From Sphingobacterium wenxiniae (lineage in GTDB: Bacteria; Bacteroidota; Bacteroidia; Sphingobacteriales; Sphingobacteriaceae), in NCBI RefSeq assembly GCF_900116225.1, contig NZ_FOZZ01000012.1, positions 42,755-106,754 of the forward strand: a stretch of DNA of 64,000 nucleotides. Direction: 5' to 3'. The number at the start of each line of letters is the position of its first letter. Within the stretch, counting starts at the first letter, position 1. Both the position numbers and the translations under genes were made by a program. Positions 17,432 through 27,684 of this stretch are shown here, piece by piece. The notes below the pieces were generated by a model. It made no database searches. It was not told the origin of the DNA and saw nothing but the letters and a program-made list of their open reading frames with translations.

Positions 17432-19444
17432 ATGGCAAACGCACTTCAATACGAAAACTCTCCCTATCTCAAACAACATGCACATAATCCAGTGCATTGG
17501 ATGCCTTGGGGTGAAAAGGCTCTAACTAAGGCGAGGGCCGAAAACAAGCTTATCATTGTCAGCATCGGTTATTCCGCTTGTCATTGGTGCCATGTGATGG
17601 AACGCGAGAGTTTCGAAAATGAAACTATCGCTAAGACGATGAACCAATTCTACATATCGGTAAAAGTTGACCGTGAGGAGCGTCCAGACATTGACCAGAT
17701 ATACATGATAGCCGTTCAGTTGATGACGAATGCTGGCGGTTGGCCTTTACATTGCATCTGTTTGCCCGATGGGCGTCCCATCTACGGCGGCACTTATTTT
17801 AAGCCCCATGATTGGCAACAAGTGCTCCTACAGATTGCGCAGATGTGGGAAGAAACACCGGAAGTAGCTTTGGATTATGCCGAACGGCTAACCAACGGCA
17901 TACAACAAGCCGAACGCCTCCCTATTTCTCCGATACCCGAACAATACAACCAAGAGGATCTACAACAGATTGTACAGCCTTGGAAAGCCCAATTTGACAA
18001 GGAAGATGGCGGATACAACCGTGCACCAAAATTTCCGTTACCAAACAATTGGCTATTCTTCTTGCGCTATGGCACACTCGCAAATGATAAAGAAGCCCTA
18101 GAACAGGTACATTTTACCTTGGAGAAAATGGCCAATGGTGGAATATACGACCATGTGGGGGGAGGATTTGCTCGTTACAGCGTAGATAGCGAATGGCATA
18201 TCCCGCATTTTGAAAAGATGCTATACGACAATGGACAGCTTCTTTCTCTTTACAGCGAAGCCTACCAGCAAAAACCCAATAGTAAATATAAACGAGTAGT
18301 AGAAGAGACCATCGCTTGGGCAGCAAGAGAAATGCTTGCCGAAAATGAAGGTTTCTATGCAGCTCTGGATGCGGATAGCGAAGGCATAGAAGGCAAATTC
18401 TACACATTTCAACAAGAAGAATTTAAGGCTGCTCTTGGTGAAGACGCTTCCTTATTTAGCCACTACTTTAACCTCACAGAAGAAGGAAACTGGGAGGAAG
18501 AAGGAACTAATGTGCTCTGTTGTGCTATGGATGCAGACCAGACAGCTATGGACGCAGGATTTTCCAATGAAGAATGGGCAACCGAGCTCCAGCATGCGAA
18601 ACAAAGATTATTACAGTATCGCAGCAAGCGGATACGTCCTGGATTAGACCATAAACAGCTGACCGCGTGGAACGCCTTGCTGTTAAAAGGTCTGGTCGAT
18701 GCCTACCGCACGTTCAAAGAAGAGTCCTATTTAACCCTAGCACAAGGGATCGCCAATTTCATTCAAACGAACTGCCAAGGCGATGCTGGGCTACTCCACC
18801 AACCTGCTGATAGCAATCGGAGGATAGCAGGATTTTTAGATGATTATGCATTCACCATAGAAGCTTTCGTTACGCTATACGAAGCCACTTTCGAAGAAAA
18901 CTGGCTGGATGAAGCACAACGGCTCACAGAAGAAGCTATCCACCGTTTCTTTGATGATGAAACAGCAACCTTCTATTACACGGCCGCGGATAGTGAGCAA
19001 TTGATTGCCCGCAAAAGTGAAATCATGGACAATGTTATCCCTTCTTCCTCCTCCACCATGGTGAAGAACCTGTTTCGCTTGGGCGAAATGTTGGATGAAC
19101 AAAGCTATGTACACATTGCAGAACAGGTATTTGCGAACGTATTTCCGCATATTAAACGATATGGCTCGGCTTACTCCAATTGGGCCATACAGCTTTTGGA
19201 ATTGGTATATGGGAACAATGAAATTGCACTGATAGGCGAAGAAGCTTTACAATGGAGAAAAGAACTCGACAGGCATTATATTCCCAATAAAATAACCATG
19301 GGAGGAACAAAAAGCCGCCTACCTTTGCTAAAGGATAAGACAGATTTAAAAGCAAAAGCCTACCTTTGTAGAAACAAGACATGCAGTCTGCCACAAAATT
19401 CAGTGGCGGAACTCATTGAATTATTAAATAATAACAGGGCTTAA
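17432..19444 (+). CDS. DUF255 thioredoxin-fold protein (YyaL/SPATA20-like)
   Basis: 670 residues. N-terminal DUF255 domain (about 1-165) of thioredoxin type, opening with [12 protein letters not shown] and holding the CHWCHVM motif at Cys50/Cys53, then the [13 protein letters not shown] and GGTYF cis-proline region. The C-terminal two thirds is an (alpha/alpha)6-type barrel like that of N-acylglucosamine 2-epimerase relatives, with [15 protein letters not shown] and AALDADSEG. Widely conserved in bacteria and eukaryotes, biochemical role unclear. No signal peptide, so cytoplasmic. Spaced 19 bp from the SlyD-like gene. Confidence 0.88.
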   Translation: MANALQYENSPYLKQHAHNPVHWMPWGEKALTKARAENKLIIVSIGYSACHWCHVMERESFENETIAKTMNQFYISVKVDREERPDIDQIYMIAVQLMTNAGGWPLHCICLPDGRPIYGGTYFKPHDWQQVLLQIAQMWEETPEVALDYAERLTNGIQQAERLPISPIPEQYNQEDLQQIVQPWKAQFDKEDGGYNRAPKFPLPNNWLFFLRYGTLANDKEALEQVHFTLEKMANGGIYDHVGGGFARYSVDSEWHIPHFEKMLYDNGQLLSLYSEAYQQKPNSKYKRVVEETIAWAAREMLAENEGFYAALDADSEGIEGKFYTFQQEEFKAALGEDASLFSHYFNLTEEGNWEEEGTNVLCCAMDADQTAMDAGFSNEEWATELQHAKQRLLQYRSKRIRPGLDHKQLTAWNALLLKGLVDAYRTFKEESYLTLAQGIANFIQTNCQGDAGLLHQPADSNRRIAGFLDDYAFTIEAFVTLYEATFEENWLDEAQRLTEEAIHRFFDDETATFYYTAADSEQLIARKSEIMDNVIPSSSSTMVKNLFRLGEMLDEQSYVHIAEQVFANVFPHIKRYGSAYSNWAIQLLELVYGNNEIALIGEEALQWRKELDRHYIPNKITMGGTKSRLPLLKDKTDLKAKAYLCRNKTCSLPQNSVAELIELLNNNRA

Positions 19445-19463
19445 GCCCAATAAATTAAGTACA

Positions 19464-19964
19464 ATGGCTATAGAAAACAACAATGTAGTTGCCTTAAATT
19501 ACACCCTTCACACAATTGAAGAAAACGGAGAAAAAACATTTGTAGAAGAAACAACAACAGAAAACCCTTTGACATTTTTATATGGCGTAGGTATGATGTT
19601 GCCTAAATTCGAAGAAAATATTTCAGGATTAAACACGGGTGACAAGACTTCATTCACTTTAGCAGCTGTTGATGCTTATGGCGAACGTGATGACCGTGCC
19701 GTAGCACAATTACCTGCTGATATGTTCAAAGAAACAGGTCTCCCCCCAGTAGGTGAAGTTCTTCCTTTACAAGACAATCAAGGAAATCAATTCCGTGCAG
19801 TAGTTGTAGAGGTTACCCCAGAGGCAGTAGTTGCTGATTTGAACCACCCTATGGCAGGTAAAACATTGAACTTTGATATCGAAATCTTGGCTGTTCGCCC
19901 AGCAACGGAAGAAGAGCTGTCACACGGACATGCACACGGCATCGACGGTACAGCAGGTCACTAA
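19464..19964 (+). CDS. slyD: FKBP-type peptidyl-prolyl isomerase, SlyD-like
   Basis: 166 residues. FKBP core with inserted-in-flap arrangement typical of SlyD: LTFLYGVGMMLPKFEENISGL followed by AAVDAYGERDD and the IF-domain-like middle, then LNHPMAGKTLNFDIEIL. The C-terminus is short and only moderately His-rich (SHGHAHGIDGTAGH), a reduced version of the metal-binding tail of E. coli SlyD. Acts as a folding helper in the cytosol. Probably co-transcribed with the upstream DUF255 gene and ended by the hairpin at 19982-20020. Confidence 0.88.
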   Translation: MAIENNNVVALNYTLHTIEENGEKTFVEETTTENPLTFLYGVGMMLPKFEENISGLNTGDKTSFTLAAVDAYGERDDRAVAQLPADMFKETGLPPVGEVLPLQDNQGNQFRAVVVEVTPEAVVADLNHPMAGKTLNFDIEILAVRPATEEELSHGHAHGIDGTAGH

Positions 19965-19981
19965 GTCTCTCTGAGAGCAAC

Positions 19982-20020
19982 AAGAGCAAAGATGAAAGAC
20001 AACTCTCTTTGCTCTTTCTT
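19982..20020 (+). terminator. Rho-independent-type terminator after slyD
   Basis: AAGAGCAAAGA (19982-19992) pairs with TCTTTGCTCTT (20006-20016) and is followed by a pyrimidine-rich tract. Beyond it, 20021-20165 holds a GTTGCCCC/GGGGTGC-like imperfect repeat and CTCAATAC repeats but no gene. Confidence 0.6.
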
Positions 20021-20135
20021 CTTTCACTCTCTCATCTTTACTCTTTTTGTTTATTTATTATTTATCTGGACAACCACAAGGGTTGCCCCTACTATCGACA
20101 TCCACAAGGGGTGCTGCTACCATCCTCAATCTTCG

Positions 20136-20177
20136 CGCTATTTCTCAATACTCAATACGCACTACTCAATACTCCTT
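20136..20177. repeat. CTCAATAC short tandem repeats
   Basis: TTCTCAATACTCAATACGC, ACTACTCAATACTCC and neighbours form a small degenerate tandem run overlapping the 3' end of the minus-strand mnmD. Same family as at 17378-17428 and 45988-46060. Confidence 0.55.
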
Positions 20178-20834
20178 AACCGCTCTCAACATCTCCCTTT
20201 TCCCTGGTGCACCGGGCGCTTTTTCTATCGAACACCCCAAAGCTTTCATTGACCGCTTAAGATTGCCTGTTATGGCATACGTCACAAATACTCCACCCGG
20301 TTTAAGAAAACTCACCACGTGGGCTAATGTCTCATCATTCCACATCTCCGGCTGATGAACTGCTGCAAAAGCATCAAAATAAACGACATCAAATAATCTG
20401 TCCGAAGTAAACTCCAACACTTTGGTATGGGCAACCTCTAAATCAATATTAGGCATAAAACATATCTTCTGTTTTAAGGCCTCAGCATAGTTCTCTTGGA
20501 ATTTTGACCATACCACCGGTTGAACATAATTATCATAGCCTGTACGAAATATCGTCTCAGCAGGAAGTGGAAAAGCTTCTATACCACAATAATCCAACTG
20601 TGTGGAAGTAGCAGCTATCGCATCAGCAGTGACCAAGAAATTTAACCCCGTTCCAAAACCGATTTCCAGAATAGCGGCTTTTTGCACAGCTTCTTTCTCA
20701 AGGAAATAATTCAACCCGGAATGCAAAAACACATGTTTACTTTCCTGCAAAGCACCATGCTTGGAATGATAATGCTCCCCTACTTCGGGATGATACAATG
20801 TTTTAGAACCGTCACCTGTTACAACAAAATCCAT
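20166..20834 (-). CDS. mnmD: tRNA mnm5s2U34 methyltransferase, MnmD-type
   Basis: 222 residues, a stand-alone SAM methyltransferase equivalent to the N-terminal domain of E. coli MnmC. SAM motif ILEIGFGTGLNF at about residue 56, GIEAFPLP after the second strand, YFDAFAAVHQPEMW with the FDAF motif and the late FLKPGGVFVTYA segment are the hallmarks of this family. Methylates nm5(s2)U at the tRNA wobble position. There is no oxidase (MnmC C-terminal) domain, as usual for MnmD proteins. The CTCAATAC repeat overlaps its last codons. Confidence 0.9.
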   Translation of the reverse strand: MDFVVTGDGSKTLYHPEVGEHYHSKHGALQESKHVFLHSGLNYFLEKEAVQKAAILEIGFGTGLNFLVTADAIAATSTQLDYCGIEAFPLPAETIFRTGYDNYVQPVVWSKFQENYAEALKQKICFMPNIDLEVAHTKVLEFTSDRLFDVVYFDAFAAVHQPEMWNDETLAHVVSFLKPGGVFVTYAITGNLKRSMKALGCSIEKAPGAPGKREMLRAVKEY

Positions 20835-20893
20835 TTCTCTTATTTTTAGGCAAAACTAATATAAAAAAATCCTATTTTCGTTTTTACACAAGT

Positions 20894-22111
20894 ATGAAAG
20901 CAATTATAGACAATTACGGAAATATACTCCTCCTTTTATTGGGTATCATAGTCGGTAGTATTATCGGGCTATGGGTTCCGCAAGCGGTAGCTTATATCAA
21001 GCCTCTAGGGGACATTTTCCTCAACATGCTTTTCGTATCCATTATCCCACTGTTGTTTTTTGCTATATCATCCTCGGTGGCCAATCTTGACAGGCAACAG
21101 CAATTGAGTAAAATCATCGCTGTTATGGCTTCTGTGTTCTTGATTACCATTATTATTGCAGCCTTGGCTACAGTCGGCATACTGTATATCTTCCCAGTCA
21201 GTACTATTGCGGAAGATAGCACAGCGGTAAACGATTACCTCAACGGTTCGGAGGCCAATTGGGGCGACAGAATTGTCAGCTTTCTAACGGTGAGCGAGTT
21301 TGGCAATCTACTTTCCCGACAGAGCATCCTCCCTTTTGTGATTTTTTCTTTTCTGGTCGGTATTGCCGCTCGCCGTGTCGGTGACAAGGCTCAGACATTC
21401 GTAGCCTTCATACAATCCGGAAACGAGGTGATGAAACAGCTACTGATACTCATCATGAAGGTCGCTCCTGTGGGTTTAGGAGCCTATTTCGCCTATCAGG
21501 TACATACTTTAGGACCGCAGCTTTTCGGATTTTATGCAAAACCATTAGCCTTGTACTATTTGTTCGGCATAGCCTTTTTCTTTGTGTTCTTTAGCTTATA
21601 CGCTTTTATTGCCTATGGGGGCAAAGGTGTATCGATTTTTTGGAAGAATAATATTTTCCCTTCCCTAACGGCTTTGAGTACATGCAGCAGTTTGGCCACT
21701 ATGCCTGCCAATTTGGAGGCCGCAAAAAAAATAGGCATCCCTTCCGCTATTGCTAATGTGGTCATTCCTTTGGGAAACACGTTATACAAAAATGGTTCAG
21801 CAATCTCCTCAATTCTAAAAATATATGTAGCCTTTGTGCTGTTAGGTTGGAATTTCTTTGAATGGGAAACCATTCTTACCGCTGTCGGAATTACGGTACT
21901 TGTCACTATCGTAGCCGGAGGTATTCCCAATGGAGGATATATTGGTGAAATGCTTATGATTTCAGTCTATGGCCTACCAGCGGAAGCTATTCCTGCAGTG
22001 ATGATTATAGGTACCTTGGTTGATCCGTTGGCTACCATCCTCAATGCCACCGGCGACACCGTAGCTGCTATGCTCGTCACCCAGTTTACGAAATCCAAGT
22101 TTGAAGTATAA
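20894..22111 (+). CDS. Dicarboxylate/amino acid:cation symporter (DAACS family)
   Basis: 405 residues with about eight transmembrane helices plus re-entrant loops. TALSTCSSLATMP is the serine-rich HP1 motif, the helix around ANVVIPLGNTLYKNGSA matches the NMDGT region (here NTLYKNGSA), and GDTVAAMLVT near the end is the substrate-binding TM8 region. Takes up glutamate, aspartate or C4-dicarboxylates with Na+ or H+. A TATTTTCG box at 20873-20880 may be its -7 element. Divergent from mnmD. Confidence 0.88.
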   Translation: MKAIIDNYGNILLLLLGIIVGSIIGLWVPQAVAYIKPLGDIFLNMLFVSIIPLLFFAISSSVANLDRQQQLSKIIAVMASVFLITIIIAALATVGILYIFPVSTIAEDSTAVNDYLNGSEANWGDRIVSFLTVSEFGNLLSRQSILPFVIFSFLVGIAARRVGDKAQTFVAFIQSGNEVMKQLLILIMKVAPVGLGAYFAYQVHTLGPQLFGFYAKPLALYYLFGIAFFFVFFSLYAFIAYGGKGVSIFWKNNIFPSLTALSTCSSLATMPANLEAAKKIGIPSAIANVVIPLGNTLYKNGSAISSILKIYVAFVLLGWNFFEWETILTAVGITVLVTIVAGGIPNGGYIGEMLMISVYGLPAEAIPAVMIIGTLVDPLATILNATGDTVAAMLVTQFTKSKFEV

Positions 22112-22201
22112 ATACCCCTGCTATCCGCCCTCCTCTCTATTTATAATCGTTCTAAATATATAGTAAAGTTTGGTAGATTCCTTGCTTCGAAAAGCATTTC
22201 G

Positions 22202-22209
22202 TAATTTTG
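22202..22209 (+). promoter_or_regulatory. Bacteroidota-type -7 box (TAATTTTG)
   Basis: Exact TAnnTTTG match 24 bases before the ccmE ATG. A TTG at 22182-22184 is the nearest -33-like triplet, with 17-bp spacing instead of 19-21. Confidence 0.4.
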
Positions 22210-22233
22210 CAGATAGTTTAGAGATAGTGCATT

Positions 22234-22656
22234 ATGAAGAAAAGTTCAATTATCTTAATTGTTATCATTGCAGTGGCTATTGCCATGATTTTGGTCATCT
22301 ATACCGATTCCAGTACATATTCTACTTTTGCTGAAGCAAAAGAAAAACAAACAGAACTGTACGTTGTTGGTGTGTTGAATAAAGAAAAGGAGTTGCATTA
22401 CAACCCTGTAGAGGATGCTAACCATTTCTCTTTCTTCATGTATGACAATGACAGTACCGAATGCCAAGTCGTATTCAAAGGCGCTAAACCACAGGATATA
22501 GAACGCTCTGAGCAGATTGTCTTAACCGGTAAAATGGATGGTGAAGTATTCCATGCCAGCAAAATACTCATGAAATGCCCTTCTAAATATAATGAAGACG
22601 AAGTAGAAGTTATCGAGACAGCAGCTACGCCACAAACGGCAATGCAATCATACTAA
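22234..22656 (+). CDS. ccmE: Cytochrome c maturation heme chaperone CcmE, CXXXY type
   Basis: 140 residues: an N-terminal membrane anchor (about 5-23) and a periplasmic OB-fold domain. The canonical heme-binding HxxxY motif is replaced by Cys115-x3-Tyr119 (CPSKY). CXXXY-type CcmE proteins are an established variant, first described in archaea and Desulfovibrio, that bind heme through cysteine. The gene is followed 22 bp later by the ccmF-like heme lyase gene, which supports the assignment. The C-terminus is acidic. Confidence 0.88.
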   Translation: MKKSSIILIVIIAVAIAMILVIYTDSSTYSTFAEAKEKQTELYVVGVLNKEKELHYNPVEDANHFSFFMYDNDSTECQVVFKGAKPQDIERSEQIVLTGKMDGEVFHASKILMKCPSKYNEDEVEVIETAATPQTAMQSY

Positions 22657-22678
22657 AACACCCCCTTATTTAAATTAC

Positions 22679-25144
22679 ATGGACGTAAATTACGTTGGAG
22701 AGAATCTTTTACCCGGAAAAATTGGACAATTTTTCGTTATCCTTTCTTTTGGGGCAGCTTTATTATCCTTTATTAGTTACTTTTTTGCTACTCGTGAGCC
22801 ACATTTAAAGTCGTGGAAAAAACTGGGGCGTATAGGTTTCTGGCTTAATGCTTTTTCCATTGTCGTGATTGCAAGCACGTTATTCTATATTATTTACAAT
22901 CACCTATTTGAATATCATTACGCTTGGGCACATTCTTCACGATCCTTACCTACCCATTTTATTATTTCCTGTTTTTGGGAAGGTCAGGAAGGAAGTTTCT
23001 TGCTTTGGATGTTCTGGCAGGCAGTACTTGGATCTATACTGCTTTTCACTGCTAAATCATGGGAATCCCCTGTGATGACTTTTGTCATGCTGTGTCAGAT
23101 CTTTCTGGCCTCCATGCTGCTTGGGGTAGAAATATTCGGATCAAGAATAGGTAGCTCTCCTTTTATTTTATTGCGTGATGCATTGAATATTCCGATTTTC
23201 AGCAATCCAAATTATTTAAGTATGATTCCTGATGGTAGCGGGTTAAATGCTTTACTGCAAAACTATTGGATGGTGATTCACCCACCAACCCTCTTTCTGG
23301 GGTTTGCTTCCATGGTTGTACCTTTTGCTTACGCTGCAGCGGCCTTATGGACAAAACGCTATAAGGAATGGATAACACCGGGATTACCTTGGGCTTTATT
23401 CGCTGTCATGATCTTAGGTGCAGGGATTATCATGGGCTCCTTTTGGGCTTATGAAGCCTTAAACTTTGGTGGTTTCTGGGCTTGGGATCCAGTAGAAAAT
23501 GTATCTATCATCCCATGGTTGACGCTTATTGCAGCGGTACACGTTATGGTTGCCTACAAAAACTCGGGGCAAGGTTTTTTCACGGCTACTTTCTTAGCAC
23601 TGATTAGCTTTGTATTAGTGATTTATGCATCCTATCTTACCCGAAGTGGTATTTTGGGAGAAACATCCGTACACTCTTTTGTTAGCTCAGGATTATCAGG
23701 CCAATTGATTGTTTTTAATCTATTATTTTTGGCAATCATGGTCGGTCTGCTGATTTGGCGCTACAAAGAACTACCTTCTACCAAAAAGGAGGAAGACATC
23801 TACTCCCGTGAATTCTGGTTATTTATAGGGGCACTGGTCTTAACAGTGTCTTGTGTGCAGATGATTGCCACCTCCTCCATTCCAGTCTTTAACGCACTAT
23901 TTGGCACAAAAGTAGCCCCTCCAATCGACCCTATTCCGCATTACAACAAGTGGCAGGGTGCTTTTGCTGTCGTGGTTATGCTTTTGACGGCTTTCACACA
24001 ATTTTTAAAATACAAACGCACCGACGCTAAGAAATTTTGGGCTTCCACTATAGCCTCGCTTATCATCGCTGTTGTCATCACCGCTTTGGTCGTATATTTC
24101 ACGAAGATATACACCAATGTAATGTTCATCTTATTGGCATTTACAGCGATCTTCTGTATCCTTGCCAACATCCGTATTTTAGGCGATGCATTGAAAGGGA
24201 AGTGGCGTTTGGCCGGTTCAGCTGTTTCACATATCGGTTTTGCCATGTTGCTTATCGGAGCTCTCATTGCTGCGGCAACCAATGAGGTCATCTCGCAGAA
24301 CAGCTCAGGCTATATTCAGATTGCGGGATTCGATAAAGTAGAAAATCCGGGAGAAAACCTCTTTCTCACCATTGATGAACCGATTCAAATGGGTGATTAT
24401 CGTATCACCTATATTGGGGACAGCATCGTTCCTCCGAATGTGTATTATAAAATCCAATACGAGAAGATCGACGAGGAAACCGGCAAAGTGAAAGAATCTT
24501 TTGTCTTAAAACCATTTGCCCAGAACAATCCACAAATGGGTGGTCTTATCGGGACACCGGATACCCGCCATTACCTAACCCACGATATCTATACGCTTAT
24601 CACATCGGCGCAATCAGACACACAAATGCAAGCGGCAAACACGCCGCAGGAGGAAAAAACAGGGTATGAGGATTACGATGAACCGGCTACCTATCAGGTT
24701 AGTCTGGGCGATACCTTGCGTTATAGAAACGGATTTTACATCATCGAGGATGTTAATCAGGACGCGAAGATCAACAACATCCCAAAAGGACCAAACGACA
24801 TCAGTGTAGGTCTGAAAATTCGTGTTGTAGCGGCAGATGGTCGAGAACATACTGTAGAACCTATTTTCCTGATTAAAGACGGTAACACTTTTGATTTCAA
24901 TAAAGATGTTACCGAGCAGGGGTTACGTTTCCGGTTCACCAATATCCTTCCAAAAGAAGATAAGCTGGAAATCATGCTCTACCAAAAGCCACTTCCAGAG
25001 AAAAAATGGATTGTTTTCAAAGCTATCAAATTCCCTTATATCAACTTCTTCTGGGCGGGCACTATCGTAATGACCATCGGTTTTATCATGGCGATTTACC
25101 GCAGGTGGAAAGATGGCAAACAGGCAAAACAAAAAACAGTCTAA
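22679..25144 (+). CDS. ccmF: Cytochrome c biogenesis heme lyase CcmF
   Basis: 821 residues, many transmembrane helices. The WWD signature region GGFWAWDPVENVSIIPW lies at about 264-280; conserved periplasmic histidines are seen at His200/201 (MVIHPPTLF) and elsewhere, and SAVSHIGFAMLLIGALIAA precedes a large periplasmic C-terminal domain (about 545-800) before a last membrane helix. Attaches heme delivered by CcmE to apocytochrome c. No ccmABCD or ccmH is visible in the window. Its stop overlaps the start of the next gene (TAATG). Confidence 0.93.
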   Translation: MDVNYVGENLLPGKIGQFFVILSFGAALLSFISYFFATREPHLKSWKKLGRIGFWLNAFSIVVIASTLFYIIYNHLFEYHYAWAHSSRSLPTHFIISCFWEGQEGSFLLWMFWQAVLGSILLFTAKSWESPVMTFVMLCQIFLASMLLGVEIFGSRIGSSPFILLRDALNIPIFSNPNYLSMIPDGSGLNALLQNYWMVIHPPTLFLGFASMVVPFAYAAAALWTKRYKEWITPGLPWALFAVMILGAGIIMGSFWAYEALNFGGFWAWDPVENVSIIPWLTLIAAVHVMVAYKNSGQGFFTATFLALISFVLVIYASYLTRSGILGETSVHSFVSSGLSGQLIVFNLLFLAIMVGLLIWRYKELPSTKKEEDIYSREFWLFIGALVLTVSCVQMIATSSIPVFNALFGTKVAPPIDPIPHYNKWQGAFAVVVMLLTAFTQFLKYKRTDAKKFWASTIASLIIAVVITALVVYFTKIYTNVMFILLAFTAIFCILANIRILGDALKGKWRLAGSAVSHIGFAMLLIGALIAAATNEVISQNSSGYIQIAGFDKVENPGENLFLTIDEPIQMGDYRITYIGDSIVPPNVYYKIQYEKIDEETGKVKESFVLKPFAQNNPQMGGLIGTPDTRHYLTHDIYTLITSAQSDTQMQAANTPQEEKTGYEDYDEPATYQVSLGDTLRYRNGFYIIEDVNQDAKINNIPKGPNDISVGLKIRVVAADGREHTVEPIFLIKDGNTFDFNKDVTEQGLRFRFTNILPKEDKLEIMLYQKPLPEKKWIVFKAIKFPYINFFWAGTIVMTIGFIMAIYRRWKDGKQAKQKTV

Positions 25145-25908
25145 TGGATATTGTTCTCCTTGGAAGTGGAAATGTAGCAACGCATCTGGGCAAAGGTCTT
25201 AAAGGTGCTGGACATCATATCGTACAAGTTTACAGTAGAAATAAAGCCTATGCATCAGCATTGGCTTCACTTTTGAAAGCAGATACCATAGATAATATCA
25301 CAGCCATTCGACAAGATGCAGATCTCTATATTCTAGCCGTCACAGATGAAGCTATCCCTCCCTTGGCTGAAGAACTTTCTCCTGCTATAACCGGCATTGT
25401 CGTCCATTGTTCTGGGGCAACACCATTGGCCGTATTACATCATTTCAGCCGTTACGGTGTCATTTACCCTCCGCAAAGCATTTCCAAAACTGTTGAGGCA
25501 GATCTCTCTAAAATTCCTTTTGGTATTGAAGGAAACGATACATCCACCAGCCAATATCTATTGGAACTGATGCAAAAGATTTCGTCTCTATCCTTTCTCT
25601 GCTCTAGTCAGCAGCGCTTAGCTTTACACATAGCCGCTGTATTTGCCAACAATTTTTCCAATGCCTTATTCCAGATCAGTCATGATATTCTGAAGCAGCA
25701 TGAGTTGCCGTTTGACCTGCTAAAGCCTATCATCGCTGAAACGGCCCAAAAGATACAAAACAATCAACCTAAAGATGTACAAACAGGTCCAGCCAAGCGT
25801 GGAGACCAACAGACCATACGTAAGCATTTAGACTTTATCAGCGAAAACTCGAATTGGGTCAAAATCTATCAACAACTCACCGAAGAAATAACCATTCAGA
25901 ATAGATAG
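25144..25908 (+). CDS. DUF2520 / Rossmann-like dehydrogenase-fold protein
   Basis: 254 residues from the ATG at 25144, which overlaps the ccmF stop; the frame runs upstream into ccmF but lacks an earlier sensible start. N-terminal NAD(P)-type Rossmann domain with VLLGSGNVATHLG, then LAVTDEAIPPLAEEL and VHCSGATPLAVL, and a helical C-terminal half with HIAAVFANNFSNALF, TGPAKRGD. This is the Rossmann-like plus DUF2520 architecture, resembling ketopantoate or pyrroline-carboxylate reductases; substrate unknown. Translational coupling to ccmF does not by itself imply a role in cytochrome maturation. Confidence 0.8.
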   Translation: MDIVLLGSGNVATHLGKGLKGAGHHIVQVYSRNKAYASALASLLKADTIDNITAIRQDADLYILAVTDEAIPPLAEELSPAITGIVVHCSGATPLAVLHHFSRYGVIYPPQSISKTVEADLSKIPFGIEGNDTSTSQYLLELMQKISSLSFLCSSQQRLALHIAAVFANNFSNALFQISHDILKQHELPFDLLKPIIAETAQKIQNNQPKDVQTGPAKRGDQQTIRKHLDFISENSNWVKIYQQLTEEITIQNR

Positions 25909-25981
25909 CACCTTATTTTTTACGAAACAGAAAAAAGTTTACCGAATAACGTTCTTTTTTCGCTTTCCATAAATAAGTTCC

Positions 25982-25989
25982 TAATTTTG
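25982..25989 (+). promoter_or_regulatory. Bacteroidota-type -7 box (TAATTTTG)
   Basis: Exact TAnnTTTG match in the 223-bp gap before the glutamate-synthase-like gene; would give a leader of about 135 nt. Confidence 0.3.
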
Positions 25990-26131
25990 TGCAAACATTT
26001 GAATTATGGTGATAGCGCCCTCTTAAACACATCCGTTCTGGAATGGCTTCATTTTTGCAAGCACAATAGCTTGAATTGAAGCTTGATGTTATTCATTAAA
26101 TACAAAAGCACTTTATTTTTCACAATATATT

Positions 26132-27682
26132 ATGGCTGTTAGAAAACTGATTCTTGCAACGATTGTCATTATTAATTTAATTATCATCTCTTTTGGGGTC
26201 ATCTTTACCCCACAATGGTTTTGGCTTTTGCTAATACCTTTTCCATTGATGATTTTGGCATTTGCCAACAGCATGCAAACAAAACATGCTATCTTAAGAA
26301 ATTATCCGTTAGTAGGTTATTTTCGTTTCTTCTTTGAAAGTATCCGTCCAGAGATGCGTCAGTATTTCTGGGAATCCGATACCGATGGCCGTCCGTTCAA
26401 CAGACGTCAACGTTCTATCGTATACCAACGTGCTAAAAACGAAAGAGAAACTGTAGCTTTCGGGATGCAGACCGATCCACAAGCGGTAGGAAACGAGTGG
26501 GTTGCCCATTCCGTGTTCCCATGCCATATCGAAGACCATGATCTACGTACCATGGTCGGTAATTTTCAGTGTAAGCAACCGTATAGCTTAAGCGTTTTCA
26601 ATATTTCAGCAATGAGTTATGGGGCGCTGAGCAAAACCGCTATTACAGCACTTAATAAAGGAGCTGCCCTACAAAATTTCGCCCACAATACCGGCGAAGG
26701 AGGCATCAGTCCTTACCACATCAATGGAGCAGATCTTATCTGGCAGGTTGGAACCGGTTATTTTGGTTGTAGAAGCGAAGAAGGAAAGTTTGATGGGGAT
26801 CTGTTTGCGGAAAAAGCGAACCGTCCTTATGTGAAAATGATTGAGCTAAAACTATCTCAGGGTGCAAAACCGGGACATGGTGGTATCTTGCCAGCTGCAA
26901 AGAACACACCAGAAGTTGCTGCAATCCGCCACGTCGTCCCAGGTACGGATGTGATGTCACCTCCAGCACACAGTGCCTTCAGCACACCTGAAGAAATGAT
27001 GCATTTCATTCAGCATATGCGTGAGCTTTCTGGCTACAAACCGGTAGGATTTAAGATGTGTATCGGCGATAAGCAAGAGTTCATCGACATTTGTAACGCG
27101 ATGTTGACCACACAAATTTTCCCGGATTTTATATCCATTGACGGTTCCGAAGGTGGTACAGGAGCAGCTCCATTGGAATTTACGGACAATATCGGGATGC
27201 CGTTATACGATGCACTGTCTTTTGTGACAACTACACTTATCAAATTCGGTGTTAAGAAACACATCAGACTGATTGTTTCCAGCAGAATTGTCACAGGTTT
27301 CGACCTATTAAAAGTCATTGCCTTGGGAGCAGATGCTTGTTACAGTGCACGGGGAATGATGTTCGCTTTGGGGTGTATTCAAGCCTTGAAGTGTAATGAA
27401 GACGTTTGTCCAGTAGGCGTTGCTACACAGCAACCTCACCTATATAAAGCATTAGATGTGCAGGATAAGTATATCCGTGTTGCACAGTTCCACAGAAACA
27501 CCTTACGCGCCACAGTGGAAATTATGGAGGCTTGTGGATTTAAGACACTGGATGATGTCTCCGCAGATAAGTTCTTCCGTAAGGTCGATAACATACAAAC
27601 CTTGAGCTTTCAAGAAATATACTTTAGAAATACCGGAAAACTCGTTCGAAGCCACAGTGCTTTTGAAGTAGAAGAGTTTTAA
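26132..27682 (+). CDS. FMN-binding glutamate synthase family protein
   Basis: 516 residues. Two N-terminal membrane helices (about 5-50) precede a TIM barrel like the central FMN domain of glutamate synthase: FNISAMSYGALSKTAI, GEGGISPYH, GAKPGHGGILP, SIDGSEGGTGAAP, and CIQALKCNEDVCPVGVATQ, which corresponds to the 3Fe-4S cysteine loop. It lacks the amidotransferase and C-terminal beta-helix domains of GltB. Stand-alone proteins of this kind are membrane-anchored flavoproteins of uncertain substrate. Ended by the strong hairpin shared with marR. Confidence 0.87.
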   Translation: MAVRKLILATIVIINLIIISFGVIFTPQWFWLLLIPFPLMILAFANSMQTKHAILRNYPLVGYFRFFFESIRPEMRQYFWESDTDGRPFNRRQRSIVYQRAKNERETVAFGMQTDPQAVGNEWVAHSVFPCHIEDHDLRTMVGNFQCKQPYSLSVFNISAMSYGALSKTAITALNKGAALQNFAHNTGEGGISPYHINGADLIWQVGTGYFGCRSEEGKFDGDLFAEKANRPYVKMIELKLSQGAKPGHGGILPAAKNTPEVAAIRHVVPGTDVMSPPAHSAFSTPEEMMHFIQHMRELSGYKPVGFKMCIGDKQEFIDICNAMLTTQIFPDFISIDGSEGGTGAAPLEFTDNIGMPLYDALSFVTTTLIKFGVKKHIRLIVSSRIVTGFDLLKVIALGADACYSARGMMFALGCIQALKCNEDVCPVGVATQQPHLYKALDVQDKYIRVAQFHRNTLRATVEIMEACGFKTLDDVSADKFFRKVDNIQTLSFQEIYFRNTGKLVRSHSAFEVEEF

Positions 27683-27684
27683 AA

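Noticed and set aside
19992..20355. Two plus-strand frames of 86 and 102 codons
   Set aside because: They cover the slyD terminator, short repeats and the antisense of mnmD; no coding character.
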